Source of the DNA: Candidatus Woesearchaeota archaeon
Lineage (GTDB): Archaea > Nanobdellota > Nanobdellia > Woesearchaeales > GW2011-AR9
Length of the DNA stretch: 14,278 nt
Direction of reading: 5' to 3'
Assembly: GCA_018303045.1 (NCBI GenBank)
Contig: JAGVYX010000016.1
Span: forward strand, 1 to 14,278
Each line of letters starts with the position of its first letter. The stretch's first letter is position 1. The notes beneath the pieces are model-generated. The model made no database searches. It was not told where the DNA came from and was given only the letters and a program-made list of their open reading frames with translations. Of this stretch, positions 1 to 6,768 are shown piece by piece. The position numbers and the translations under genes were made by a program.

Positions 1-1871
1 GCTCCCAAAAAACTGGCGCTCATGTCCCCAGTAGTTCTTCCCTGAACAAAATTGGCATTGCTGCCAAACCAGAAGCCAGCATAATCTCCAGCAACATCAT
101 TACTGAAACCCATCCTAAATGAAGTGGCAGTATCGGTTTCTACTTGAATGACTTCAGGATAAGCATCAGTGTAAGCCATCAATTTTGCCCAGAAAACGAT
201 ACTCAGCGGCTTGGCTGCCTCAAAAATTTCACCGGCAGCTAAATTAAGATAATCGTCATTTCCATCAAAAGTGTAAGCTCCGTTTCCATCGTAACCTCCA
301 GTAGAATTCCATACGGCATTTCCTGCTTCTGACCCATTAATGCCCTTGCCAGAGTAGTCCCAAATATTCATAGTATTGGTGCCGTTAATTTTTTCAAAAG
401 GCATGATCAGTTTAGAAATCGTTGTGCCATTTAACAACCAGCTATAGGCTTGCTTGATAGTGTCCCCATCAGCATCACTGGCTGTAGGATAGGCAGTAAG
501 GTTTTGGTTAGTATTATTAAGCGTTGGATCGGTGCTGTTAAGGACGAAAGCAGTGACAGTTGGCAGGCGGTTGGAAATTAACTGAGTATTTGAACATACC
601 ACTGCGCCGTCAGCATTGCCATCATTAGGCGTGGCGCAAACGGACCAGTTCTGTTGCATTTGTGTTTCGGTTCCAAAAATGATGTCTGTTTCATTGTTAT
701 AAAGCAAACGAATCTGTTCGGGAGTCAAGCTTCGGTTAAAAATCAGCAGTTCATCAATTGTGCCATTAAATGGATCATCAACAGCTGCACCACCCACAGT
801 ATTTTCCGCGCCAACCCACAGATCTTCAGTAGAAGCATAAGGCACATCATTTCCTTCGGTTGCTAGGCCCCAGCTACCGGGAATTTCAGTGCCATTAACA
901 TACAATTTGATCGTGTTTCTTGAACTCATGGTGTAGGTCATAGCCACATGCTGCCAAGTATTAGTTGCCAAAACTTCATTAGTGCTTGTGTATACATTCC
1001 AAGCTGTATCTGCAGAATTTCGATAATAAAAAACCATCTTCCCGGTAGCGCCTGCGCCATTTCCCTGCCTGAGAGCATAATTTGGTCTGTCTACCCCGGC
1101 AGTTCTTCCTTTAGTGACAATTACGCCATAATTAGGGAGAGAGTCCGGTTTAATCCAGACCGAAATAGTTAAGCCTTCAGATTGGCTTATATCCAGAGCG
1201 GAGTTATAACCAATGGTTAAATACTGATTAGTCCCATTGAATTTGTAAGCCCCTGAAGTTCCTCCTGAACCATTATAACCGCCAGTGGCAATCCAGAGAA
1301 TACTATTGTTTTCAGTATTTTGGTTGTTATTCCATCCACTATAATCCCAAGTATTATTATCATTAGTATTATTAATTTTTTCAAAAGGCATATTTAAAAT
1401 CGCAATAGAATCATTATTCCTTCGCCAGTTGTAGATTACTTTGACTAAATCACCATCCGTATCAGAAGTAGTACTATAGGCTGTAAGATTGTCTTTAGTG
1501 CTGTTCCTTCCCAAGTTGGTAGTGTTTAACGTCAGCGCAGTAACTGACGGTAAAGCGCTAATAATTATGTTCTGTGTTTCGATAATACTTGAAGAAGAGT
1601 TTTGGTCTATTCTTATTGGCTCTTTAGCAGTGGTTGAAGGAGAAGATTCTTCTGTTTCTTCTGAAGAGTGCTCTGGTTCATTTTTGGCTGTTTCTGGTGT
1701 TGGCTCTTCGGGTATTTTAATTAAAGGCAAATCAATGGCAATTTCATCTTCCGGCAATTCGATGCCAAAACCAATAACAGCGCCAGTAAGAACATTTATC
1801 GTTCCTGGATTTACCGTAATTACCGCTAAAGTTAACACAAATAAAACCATCAGAGCAAAAAATAATTTCAT
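1..1871 (-). CDS. Secreted LamG-domain repeat surface protein (partial, C-terminus beyond window edge)
   Basis: Read on the minus strand from ATG at 1871, the frame stays open to base 1, about 623 residues. The start gives Lys2, then a hydrophobic stretch at about residues 4-20 (signal peptide or anchor). An acidic Ser/Thr/Glu/Pro-rich linker follows at about 38-100. Two cassettes follow, at about 108-400 and 435 onward. Each has a Ca-site-like DTDGD or DADGD loop, the block MPFEKIN, a WDYSG motif and a concanavalin/LamG-like domain. The first LamG ends in the hallmark GTIDELLIFNRSLTPEQ. Many Asn-X-Ser/Thr sites suggest N-glycosylation. LamG domains usually bind glycans or proteins at the cell surface, so an adhesin or S-layer-associated role is an inference. 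No TATA box or Shine-Dalgarno was found just before 1871. The same frame is open back to an ATG at 2120 that overlaps the upstream regulator's stop (ATGA), so an 83-residue N-terminal extension is possible; 1871 was preferred because it places the signal peptide at the N-terminus. Confidence 0.82.
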   Translation of the reverse strand, partial: MKLFFALMVLFVLTLAVITVNPGTINVLTGAVIGFGIELPEDEIAIDLPLIKIPEEPTPETAKNEPEHSSEETEESSPSTTAKEPIRIDQNSSSSIIETQNIIISALPSVTALTLNTTNLGRNSTKDNLTAYSTTSDTDGDLVKVIYNWRRNNDSIAILNMPFEKINNTNDNNTWDYSGWNNNQNTENNSILWIATGGYNGSGGTSGAYKFNGTNQYLTIGYNSALDISQSEGLTISVWIKPDSLPNYGVIVTKGRTAGVDRPNYALRQGNGAGATGKMVFYYRNSADTAWNVYTSTNEVLATNTWQHVAMTYTMSSRNTIKLYVNGTEIPGSWGLATEGNDVPYASTEDLWVGAENTVGGAAVDDPFNGTIDELLIFNRSLTPEQIRLLYNNETDIIFGTETQMQQNWSVCATPNDGNADGAVVCSNTQLISNRLPTVTAFVLNSTDPTLNNTNQNLTAYPTASDADGDTIKQAYSWLLNGTTISKLIMPFEKINGTNTMNIWDYSGKGINGSEAGNAVWNSTGGYDGNGAYTFDGNDDYLNLAAGEIFEAAKPLSIVFWAKLMAYTDAYPEVIQVETDTATSFRMGFSNDVAGDYAGFWFGSNANFVQGRTTGDMSASFLG

Positions 1872-1906
1872 TCCAAAACTATTGGAGGGCAGCTTGGATG
1901 GATTCT

Positions 1907-2071
1907 GAGATTGTGGCGAAACTCTCACCTTCGTTCGGGTGGCTGTCAGCTCGGCTGCGCTCTTGTAGCTGGATGGCAAAAATTCCCATTGCAATTTCCT
2001 TTTTGCGGGATTATTAATTTCCTTGAGCCTCGCCAATAATTGACAGCCACCTTTAGTTTCGCCACAATCTC
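1907..2071. repeat. Long imperfect inverted-repeat element between the regulator and the LamG gene
   Basis: Two nested pairs of arms are visible. GAGATTGTGGCGAAAC at 1907-1922 pairs perfectly with its complement at 2056-2071. GGTGGCTGTCA at 1938-1948 pairs perfectly with 2041-2051. About 90 bases lie between the inner arms. The left arm carries an extra 11 bases between its two blocks, including a small CACC/GGTG hairpin. The transcript would form a long stem upstream of the LamG start. It could be a REP- or MITE-like element, a leader structure, or a processing site. It also happens to keep the LamG frame open. Confidence 0.6.
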
Positions 2072-2116
2072 GCAAACTCTGATTAATTCTTCCAGTTGTC
2101 CTTCTGCTCTTCCTGC

Positions 2117-2368
2117 TCATGATATTTGCCTTAACCTCTCCGTTTTTTGGTTAGCCGCTAATTTGTAAACAGAAATCTTTCCAATCTTCATTTCCTCGAT
2201 AAACCCAGATTTCGCCAGACGCTTGATTATTCTAGCTGCAGATGTAGCCGGCACATTGGCTGCCTGAGCCAGAGAATTTAAATGAAATATTTTATTAGGA
2301 GTGTTCAATAAAGCTGTAAAAATAGCTAAAGTTTTAGCTTCTACTAAACCCTCCAATTCCAAAGGCAT
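2117..2368 (-). CDS. Small winged helix-turn-helix transcriptional regulator
   Basis: An 83-residue protein consisting almost entirely of one winged-helix domain. Residues 29-56 (HLNSLAQAANVPATSAARII and onward) form the helix-turn-helix, with the recognition helix around 39-52. Residues 57-70 (GFIEEMKIGKISVYKL) form the beta wing. It resembles MarR/TrmB/Rrf2-like archaeal regulators, but no subfamily can be assigned from sequence alone. There is no ligand domain or cysteine sensor. A TATA-like box at 2393-2400 sits about 28 bases before the ATG, consistent with a leaderless message. Operator-like repeats lie directly upstream, suggesting autoregulation and control of the divergent ATPase (inference). 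Its stop codon overlaps an ATG in frame with the LamG gene. Confidence 0.82.
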   Translation of the reverse strand: MPLELEGLVEAKTLAIFTALLNTPNKIFHLNSLAQAANVPATSAARIIKRLAKSGFIEEMKIGKISVYKLAANQKTERLRQIS

Positions 2369-2392
2369 ATTGTAAGATTAATTCTTCTTTTT

Positions 2393-2400
2393 TTAAATAT
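2393..2400 (-). promoter_or_regulatory. TATA-like box for the winged-helix regulator
   Basis: ATATTTAA on the minus strand is centred about 28 bases upstream of the ATG at 2368. That is the archaeal TATA-to-start spacing for a leaderless message. One ACCATTTTTGG motif copy abuts it where the BRE element would lie, so a bound repressor would block TBP/TFB. Confidence 0.55.
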
Positions 2401-2401
2401 T

Positions 2402-2452
2402 ACCATTTTTGGAGTAATTTTATCATTCATGGTTAAATAAAACCATTTTTGG
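2402..2452. promoter_or_regulatory. Candidate operator: repeated ACCATTTTTGG plus ATGGTT/AACCAT dyad
   Basis: ACCATTTTTGG occurs at 2402-2412 and again at 2442-2452, exactly 40 bases apart, close to four helical turns. Between and overlapping them, ATGGTT (2429-2434) and AACCAT (2441-2446) form a perfect dyad around AAATAA. AACC...GGTT at 2441-2454 is itself a half-palindrome. The intergenic position between a winged-helix gene and a divergent ATPase fits a cooperative operator; the binding protein is inferred. Confidence 0.5.
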
Positions 2453-2535
2453 TTTTTTACTCAAACAAACTGGTCAAAATAATCATCAAAGAATAGTGTT
2501 CATTGGCAATGAAAACATTTATAGTGAACGTTTGG

Positions 2536-2587
2536 TTGGTCATATTTGGTATAAAAGTGACCAATTCAATCGTAACCTTTATAAAGG
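2536..2587 (+). promoter_or_regulatory. Candidate promoter of the DUF4143 ATPase, with dyads around two TATA-like boxes
   Basis: TTGGTCA (2536-2542) and TGACCAA (2558-2564) form a perfect 7-base dyad flanking GGTATAAAA (2549-2555). Downstream, CCTTTATAAAGG (2576-2587) is a perfect 12-base palindrome containing a TATA box, centred 25 bases before the ATG at 2607. A further TGGTCA half site lies at 2471-2476. This argues that the segment is regulatory rather than coding. Confidence 0.45.
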
Positions 2588-2606
2588 CGATAGTTTTTAT
2601 GAACTT

Positions 2607-3872
2607 ATGAAACCAGAATATCTCTTGAATTGGAACCCCTGGTGGACTACCAAAGAAGTGCCTTCGGCGCTTAAAGGCATTTTTAGAAGTGTTAATCCCT
2701 TAATTTTTAAAGCTTTGCCGGAACGAGAGATTATGGCATTAACGGGGATTAGAAGGAGCGGCAAAACCACCTTGATGTATCAATTAGTTGAATCCTTGCT
2801 AACGCGCTATCAGCCAGCGCAAATTCTCTATCTTAATCTTGATGATGAGCTTTTAAAAAGAGAAAGCCTGGAATCTATTTATTCCTTTTACCGAGAACAT
2901 AAGAATCCGGAAGATTATGCCTTCATCTTTTTAGATGAAATTCAAAATGCGGTTGGTTGGGAAAAATTCTTAAAAAAGTATTACGATCTTAGAGAGAAAG
3001 TAAAGTTCATTATTTCCGGCTCCTCAGCCAACCTGCTTAAAGGGGAATATTCTACTTTACTTACCGGAAGAAACCTTACTTTCGAAATTTATCCGCTGTC
3101 TTTTAGCGAATTTTTGAAATTTGGCCATATTGATTTTAATGAACCTGCCAGTGCTCTAAAGGCAAAAATACTCTTTCAGTTAGACCAATATTTTGAATTT
3201 GGCGGATTTCCAGAGATTTATTTTAAGCCCGAAGAATTAAAGAAGCTGGTTCTTAAGCAGTATTTTGATGATATTATTTATAAAGATCTCGTAAAAAGAT
3301 ATAATATTAATGCTCAAAAAATTACCGATTTAGCTGTATACTTGTTTACGAATATAGGAAATTCTTTTAGCATAAGAAACCTTCGCAATTGCACGGGATT
3401 ATCAACAGATAGTATTAAAGATTATTTATCTGATTTAGAAGAAGCATATATGTTGCTGGTATTAGATTATTTCTCTTATTCACTGAAAGAACAGTCGCAA
3501 TTTCCCAAAAAAGCTTATTGTTTAGATTGCGGGCTGCGAAATTCCGTAGGATTCAGGTTTTCTTCCGATTCAGGGTGGCTAGCAGAAAATTGCGTAGTAG
3601 CAGAATTAAGAAGAACTGGCCAACAAGCCTATTATTGGAAAAATAAAGGCGAAGTTGATTTTATATTAAAAGAAAAAAATCAGGATTTGACAGCTATAAA
3701 TGTATCATATACCGATGAAATTCCCGAAAGAGAAATAAAAGCTTTATTAGAATTTAAAAAGGAATTTAAAAATACAACAAAACTAATATTAATCACCAAA
3801 GAAATAGAGAAAACCGAACAAGGAATAACTTTAATTCCATTATGGAAATGGCTGCTTACTGAAAAACACTAG
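2607..3872 (+). CDS. AAA-type ATPase with C-terminal DUF4143 domain
   Basis: From ATG at 2607 the protein has 421 residues. It contains a P-loop GIRRSGKT at about 47-54, a Walker B FIFLDEIQ at about 107-113, a sensor-like SGSSANLL near 137-144, and the family block LTGRNLTFEIYPLSFSEFL near 153-171. A winged-helix-like region follows. The C-terminal DUF4143 domain carries GWLAENCVVAELRR and EVDFIL, the partly nuclease-like signature of this family. Such ATPases are very common in archaea and some bacteria; their cellular role is not established. The frame is also open to a GTG at 2496 (458 residues). The 2607 start was preferred because a palindromic TATA box lies 25 bases upstream and the NPWW motif near the N-terminus is typical of the family start. 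It is divergent from the winged-helix gene and convergent with the aminopeptidase gene 43 bases away. Confidence 0.85.
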   Translation: MKPEYLLNWNPWWTTKEVPSALKGIFRSVNPLIFKALPEREIMALTGIRRSGKTTLMYQLVESLLTRYQPAQILYLNLDDELLKRESLESIYSFYREHKNPEDYAFIFLDEIQNAVGWEKFLKKYYDLREKVKFIISGSSANLLKGEYSTLLTGRNLTFEIYPLSFSEFLKFGHIDFNEPASALKAKILFQLDQYFEFGGFPEIYFKPEELKKLVLKQYFDDIIYKDLVKRYNINAQKITDLAVYLFTNIGNSFSIRNLRNCTGLSTDSIKDYLSDLEEAYMLLVLDYFSYSLKEQSQFPKKAYCLDCGLRNSVGFRFSSDSGWLAENCVVAELRRTGQQAYYWKNKGEVDFILKEKNQDLTAINVSYTDEIPEREIKALLEFKKEFKNTTKLILITKEIEKTEQGITLIPLWKWLLTEKH

Positions 3873-3915
3873 TGAAATGGCTCGATTAAAGGCAGTGAAC
3901 AAAAGCATCCCTCAT

Positions 3916-4962
3916 TTAAAGCTCCATTTTTTTACCGTCTACATAATATACTGGATTTTTGAACACCTGGTCTCCATGGTAGCTGGTTTTTATCTCTCCC
4001 CCAAACCAGTGATTGCTGCCGAGCGCCAGGTGGCCGGTGCCTAGAACCTTTTCATCAATAATCATAGACCCAATTAACACTGCTCCTGGATTAATTCCAA
4101 CGCCCAACTCGCTAACTAATCGAACTCGCTCGGGGTGTTTAGACCGCTCTTCAAATTTGGCAAAAGTGTCCAGCAATAAATTTGCCGTTGGGCCAGCAAC
4201 CTCAGCAACCCGTCCACCTTTCACGGTAATAGTTAAGGGAGAATTTACCAGCATCGCCCCGGAATCCAGTTTTATGCTGCCATCAATAACCACTTGGCCA
4301 TTCACATTATTAATTCCTCTGGGAGGAATATAAACCTCGCCGCAGGGCATGTTTCCGCCGCAGCCAGGTTCATGATATTCGCCTACATTGGCCACAGATT
4401 CCATTCCCGCTACATCTAAAGTTATATCTGTCCCGGCGGCGGTTTTCACTTGAATAGAGCTGGCTTTGTCCCATTTTTTCTTGATCGCCAGGCCTTTCTT
4501 TCTCAATCTGGAGTAATTGATATTCATGGCTTCTAAAAAAATATTAAGATAGCTGGGGCTGACATCGCCTAATCCGGTAGCGGAGATAAAACGATGGCCG
4601 CGCTCTTTGCAGAAGGCTCTAAAGCTGTTATCTTCAGTAAATTTGCCCAGCTTATTGGATAAAGCCAGGATAATAATATTATTTTTTTCCAGTTTGGAAA
4701 TTGCCTTAACGACGTGATTATCGGCAGTCATGAATCCTTTTTTTACTCCCTGAAATAAGATATTTACCGGCAGGCCTTTCTTTTTTGCCGCGCTATAATA
4801 CCCGTAAGCCATCATGCTGGCGAGAATATTTTGTTTAACGCCGTAATCAGTTACTATTAAAACTTCTTCGCCTTTGGCCTTTAAAGAATGCCGGAGAACT
4901 TTATAGAACCTCGAGCTATGTTTTTCCATCTGCTGAGTGATGGATGAATCTAAGCCTAACAT
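3916..4962 (-). CDS. M29-like (aminopeptidase T/AmpS type) metallo-aminopeptidase
   Basis: A 348-residue cytoplasmic protein with the two-part architecture of the family. The C-terminal half carries the metal-site residues by pattern: GEVYIPP (Glu209), SELGVGINPGA (Glu285), GTGHLALGSN (His311) and YHGD (His329 and Asp331). These correspond to the Glu, Glu, His, His-x-Asp ligands known for M29 enzymes. The usual active-site Tyr position after the His appears as His318 or Phe320, which is unusual if aligned correctly. Expected reaction: removal of N-terminal residues from peptides using a dimetal centre. A TATA-like box on the minus strand lies 22-30 bases before the ATG, suggesting a leaderless message. 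No signal peptide is seen. Family assignment is confident; substrate is not known. Confidence 0.87.
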   Translation of the reverse strand: MLGLDSSITQQMEKHSSRFYKVLRHSLKAKGEEVLIVTDYGVKQNILASMMAYGYYSAAKKKGLPVNILFQGVKKGFMTADNHVVKAISKLEKNNIIILALSNKLGKFTEDNSFRAFCKERGHRFISATGLGDVSPSYLNIFLEAMNINYSRLRKKGLAIKKKWDKASSIQVKTAAGTDITLDVAGMESVANVGEYHEPGCGGNMPCGEVYIPPRGINNVNGQVVIDGSIKLDSGAMLVNSPLTITVKGGRVAEVAGPTANLLLDTFAKFEERSKHPERVRLVSELGVGINPGAVLIGSMIIDEKVLGTGHLALGSNHWFGGEIKTSYHGDQVFKNPVYYVDGKKMEL

Positions 4963-4983
4963 TGGCCTTAGAGTTAATTATCT

Positions 4984-4992
4984 AGTTAAAAA
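4984..4992 (-). promoter_or_regulatory. TATA-like box for the aminopeptidase gene
   Basis: TTTTTAACT on the minus strand is centred about 26 bases before the ATG at 4962. The same divergent region carries a direct repeat GAACTAAC at 5008-5015 and 5021-5028, spaced 13 bases, of unknown use. Confidence 0.4.
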
Positions 4993-5054
4993 GATTGTTA
5001 TAATTCAGAACTAACTATTCGAACTAACCGAACCAGCAAAAACAAGGCACAGAA

Positions 5055-5063
5055 TTTATATAA
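5055..5063 (+). promoter_or_regulatory. TATA box for the THUMP-like methyltransferase gene
   Basis: TTTATATAA is centred about 27 bases before the ATG at 5086, the spacing expected for a leaderless archaeal transcript. No Shine-Dalgarno motif precedes the ATG. Confidence 0.55.
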
Positions 5064-5085
5064 TGCGCTAATCCTAATCGAGAGT

Positions 5086-6102
5086 ATGAAATGTATGAAA
5101 TTAGGCAAGCGAACCATTTTAAAAAAGCCCCAAGCCAAACTAGAATATAGCTCTGATGATTTGCGCTGGGCTACTCCGCAGGCCGTGGCTGATTATCGCG
5201 CGCAACGATTAAAATGTTCGGTTATTGCGGATATTGGCTGCGGTATTGGCTTTCAAGCGATAGCTTTTGCCAAAACCTGCAGGAAAGTGTATGCGCTTGA
5301 TTTGAATCAGGAAAAGTTAGAGAAAGCTAAAAAAAATGCGCAAATTTCCGGGATAAAAAATATTGAATTTGTTTGCGGCGATGCCCTCGACCCTGAAGTA
5401 ATTAAAAAATTAAAAAATGCGGATATAATCTTTTGCGACCCGCAGCGGCCGCCGCAGGAGAATTCCAGAACGATAGAAACTCTTTCCCCGAATATTCTAG
5501 AATTATTAAAGGCATACGGTAAAATAACCAGTAAAATAGCGATTGAATTTCCGCCGCAAATTAAAGAAATTCCTTTCGATTGCGAGCGCGAATATTTATC
5601 TGTAAATGGGTCTTTAAACCGCTTAACGCTGTATTTTAATGAGCTGAAAGGGACCGACAGAAGCGCCGTGGCCCTGCCGGGCAATCATCGCTTAGCTTCC
5701 AGCAATAAGAAAATAGCCCTTAAAACTAGTAAAAAATTATTAGCTTGCCTGTATGAAATTGATCCGGCAGCTGTTAAAGCTAAATTGCTGGCTGAACTTT
5801 CTCAGCTCAGCAAAACTGCTTTATATGATGAAAACAAGAATGTTTTTTTTACTTCCGATAAATTAGCGAGAAATAATTTTTTTAAAAATGCCTTTAAAGT
5901 CTTAAAAGAAGTTTCCTTTGAAGCATCATCTTTGGTTAAGGCCCTGCAGCAAGCGCAAGCTAAGTCTATCGTATTGCGTTATGCTATTGATCCGCGAGAA
6001 TATTGGTCTGAACGAAAAAAATGGGAATCGGGGTTAACTGGAACAAAAACCATTCATTTATTTAAATTTAAAAATAAGGCCGTAATTGCCGAGAAAATAT
6101 AG
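5086..6102 (+). CDS. Class I SAM-dependent methyltransferase with C-terminal THUMP-like domain
   Basis: A 338-residue protein. The Rossmann methyltransferase core spans about residues 28-180. Motif I is VIADIGCGIGFQAIAFA (46-62). The acidic end of strand 2 is VYALDLN (Asp72), the adenine-side acid lies at GDA (98-100), and motif IV is IIFCDPQRPP (114-123), the DPxR-type signature of this family. The C-terminal part, ending VLRYAIDPREYWSERKKW then TKTIHLF, matches the THUMP-like domain found behind such methyltransferases. RNA is the probable substrate by family, but the exact target is not known. A second ATG lies three codons downstream (5095). The TATA spacing favours 5086. It abuts the NUDIX gene with no spacer, so the two are probably cotranscribed. 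Confidence 0.85.
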   Translation: MKCMKLGKRTILKKPQAKLEYSSDDLRWATPQAVADYRAQRLKCSVIADIGCGIGFQAIAFAKTCRKVYALDLNQEKLEKAKKNAQISGIKNIEFVCGDALDPEVIKKLKNADIIFCDPQRPPQENSRTIETLSPNILELLKAYGKITSKIAIEFPPQIKEIPFDCEREYLSVNGSLNRLTLYFNELKGTDRSAVALPGNHRLASSNKKIALKTSKKLLACLYEIDPAAVKAKLLAELSQLSKTALYDENKNVFFTSDKLARNNFFKNAFKVLKEVSFEASSLVKALQQAQAKSIVLRYAIDPREYWSERKKWESGLTGTKTIHLFKFKNKAVIAEKI

Positions 6103-6609
6103 TTGGAAAATAGAAAATTTGGACTTGGAGTAATAGTCTGCCTCTTTAATAGAAACTTTTCTAAAATACTCCTTTTGAAGAGAAATGAAGAAAAAAGAAA
6201 TAGAAATAAAGCAGATTGGGGAAATGTTGGAGGGAGAGTGGAGTTAGGCGAGAAATTAGTTGATGCGTGTTTAAGAGAAGCTAAAGAAGAGATAGGGGTA
6301 AATCTGAATCCTGAAAAATTGAAGCTTATAGAAGTTAAAGAAACCCCCTATCTAACAGATATATTTCATGCAATCCACTTTATTTACGCGGGGATACTTG
6401 ATGAAAATGAGAAAATTATTCTTAATTTTAATGGTGAACCTGAATCGGATGAGTATAAGTGGTTTAATTTAAAAAAGTTACCAGATAAAACAATTGATCC
6501 AAAAGATGATTTAATTAAACTAAGCATTGCAGCAAAAAAGAAGTTTTTAGAAGATGAAAACGGAAGATTTAAAATTTCCCTAGAACAAGCCTACTTAATG
6601 CGCCGGTGA
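6103..6609 (+). CDS. NUDIX hydrolase
   Basis: A 168-residue protein with a perfect Nudix box at residues 44-66, beginning GRVELGE and ending REAKEEIGV. The box fits G-x5-E-x7-RE-U-x-EE-x-G-U. These Glu residues bind the Mg ion for cleavage of nucleoside diphosphates linked to another moiety; substrate cannot be told from sequence. The start is TTG, directly after the TAG stop of the methyltransferase gene. No ATG is near and no strong Shine-Dalgarno is seen, so expression likely depends on translational coupling. Base and codon use (many AAA, AGA, ATA) is more AT-rich than the neighbours, hinting at separate acquisition. Confidence 0.9.
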   Translation: MENRKFGLGVIVCLFNRNFSKILLLKRNEEKRNRNKADWGNVGGRVELGEKLVDACLREAKEEIGVNLNPEKLKLIEVKETPYLTDIFHAIHFIYAGILDENEKIILNFNGEPESDEYKWFNLKKLPDKTIDPKDDLIKLSIAAKKKFLEDENGRFKISLEQAYLMRR

Positions 6610-6622
6610 ACAAAGCCATTTA

Positions 6623-6651
6623 GGTTTCTTTATTTTATGGATAAATAAACC
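6623..6651 (-). terminator. Orphan hairpin in duplicated copy 1
   Basis: GGTTTCTTTAT and ATAAATAAACC form an 11-base stem with one mismatch around the 7-base loop TTTATGG. It is the counterpart of the hairpin at 6732-6761. Confidence 0.4.
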
Positions 6652-6701
6652 ATCCATCACTAACGTTCTGTAGGATTTTTTCGTATCTTTGTTATGAAAA
6701 A
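6624..6701. repeat. Duplicate copy of the methyltransferase gene 3' end (copy 1)
   Basis: This segment repeats 6733-6810 at an offset of 109 bases. Bases 6653-6701 are identical to 6762-6810 over 49 bases, and the 29 bases before are similar. Copy 2 encodes the last codons of the m5C methyltransferase (FITKIRKNPTER then stop) plus its downstream hairpin. Copy 1 holds the same codons and stop as an orphan. It appears to be a tandem duplication whose outer copy has lost the rest of the gene. Confidence 0.85.
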
Positions 6702-6731
6702 CTAGGATTATTTCACTTTGTTTCATTCTCA

Positions 6732-6761
6732 AGTTTCTTTATCTTGCAGATAAAAAAACCT
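6732..6761 (-). terminator. Probable terminator hairpin of the m5C methyltransferase gene
   Basis: Read on the minus strand, it lies 8 bases after the TAG stop at 6769-6771. A T-rich AGGTTTTTTTAT arm pairs imperfectly with ATAAAGAAACTT across a 7-base loop. The T-run fits archaeal U-tract termination. Confidence 0.45.
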
Positions 6762-6768
6762 TCCATCA

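Noticed and set aside
1489..1908. Plus-strand 139-codon frame over the LamG signal peptide
   Set aside because: The minus-strand reading gives a signal peptide, LamG motifs and glycosylation sites; the plus-strand peptide is the Ser/Glu-rich complement of the linker.
5008..5028. Direct repeat GAACTAAC as a possible operator
   Set aside because: Eight bases repeated once in an AT-rich gap is weak, and no dyad or regulator is next to it.
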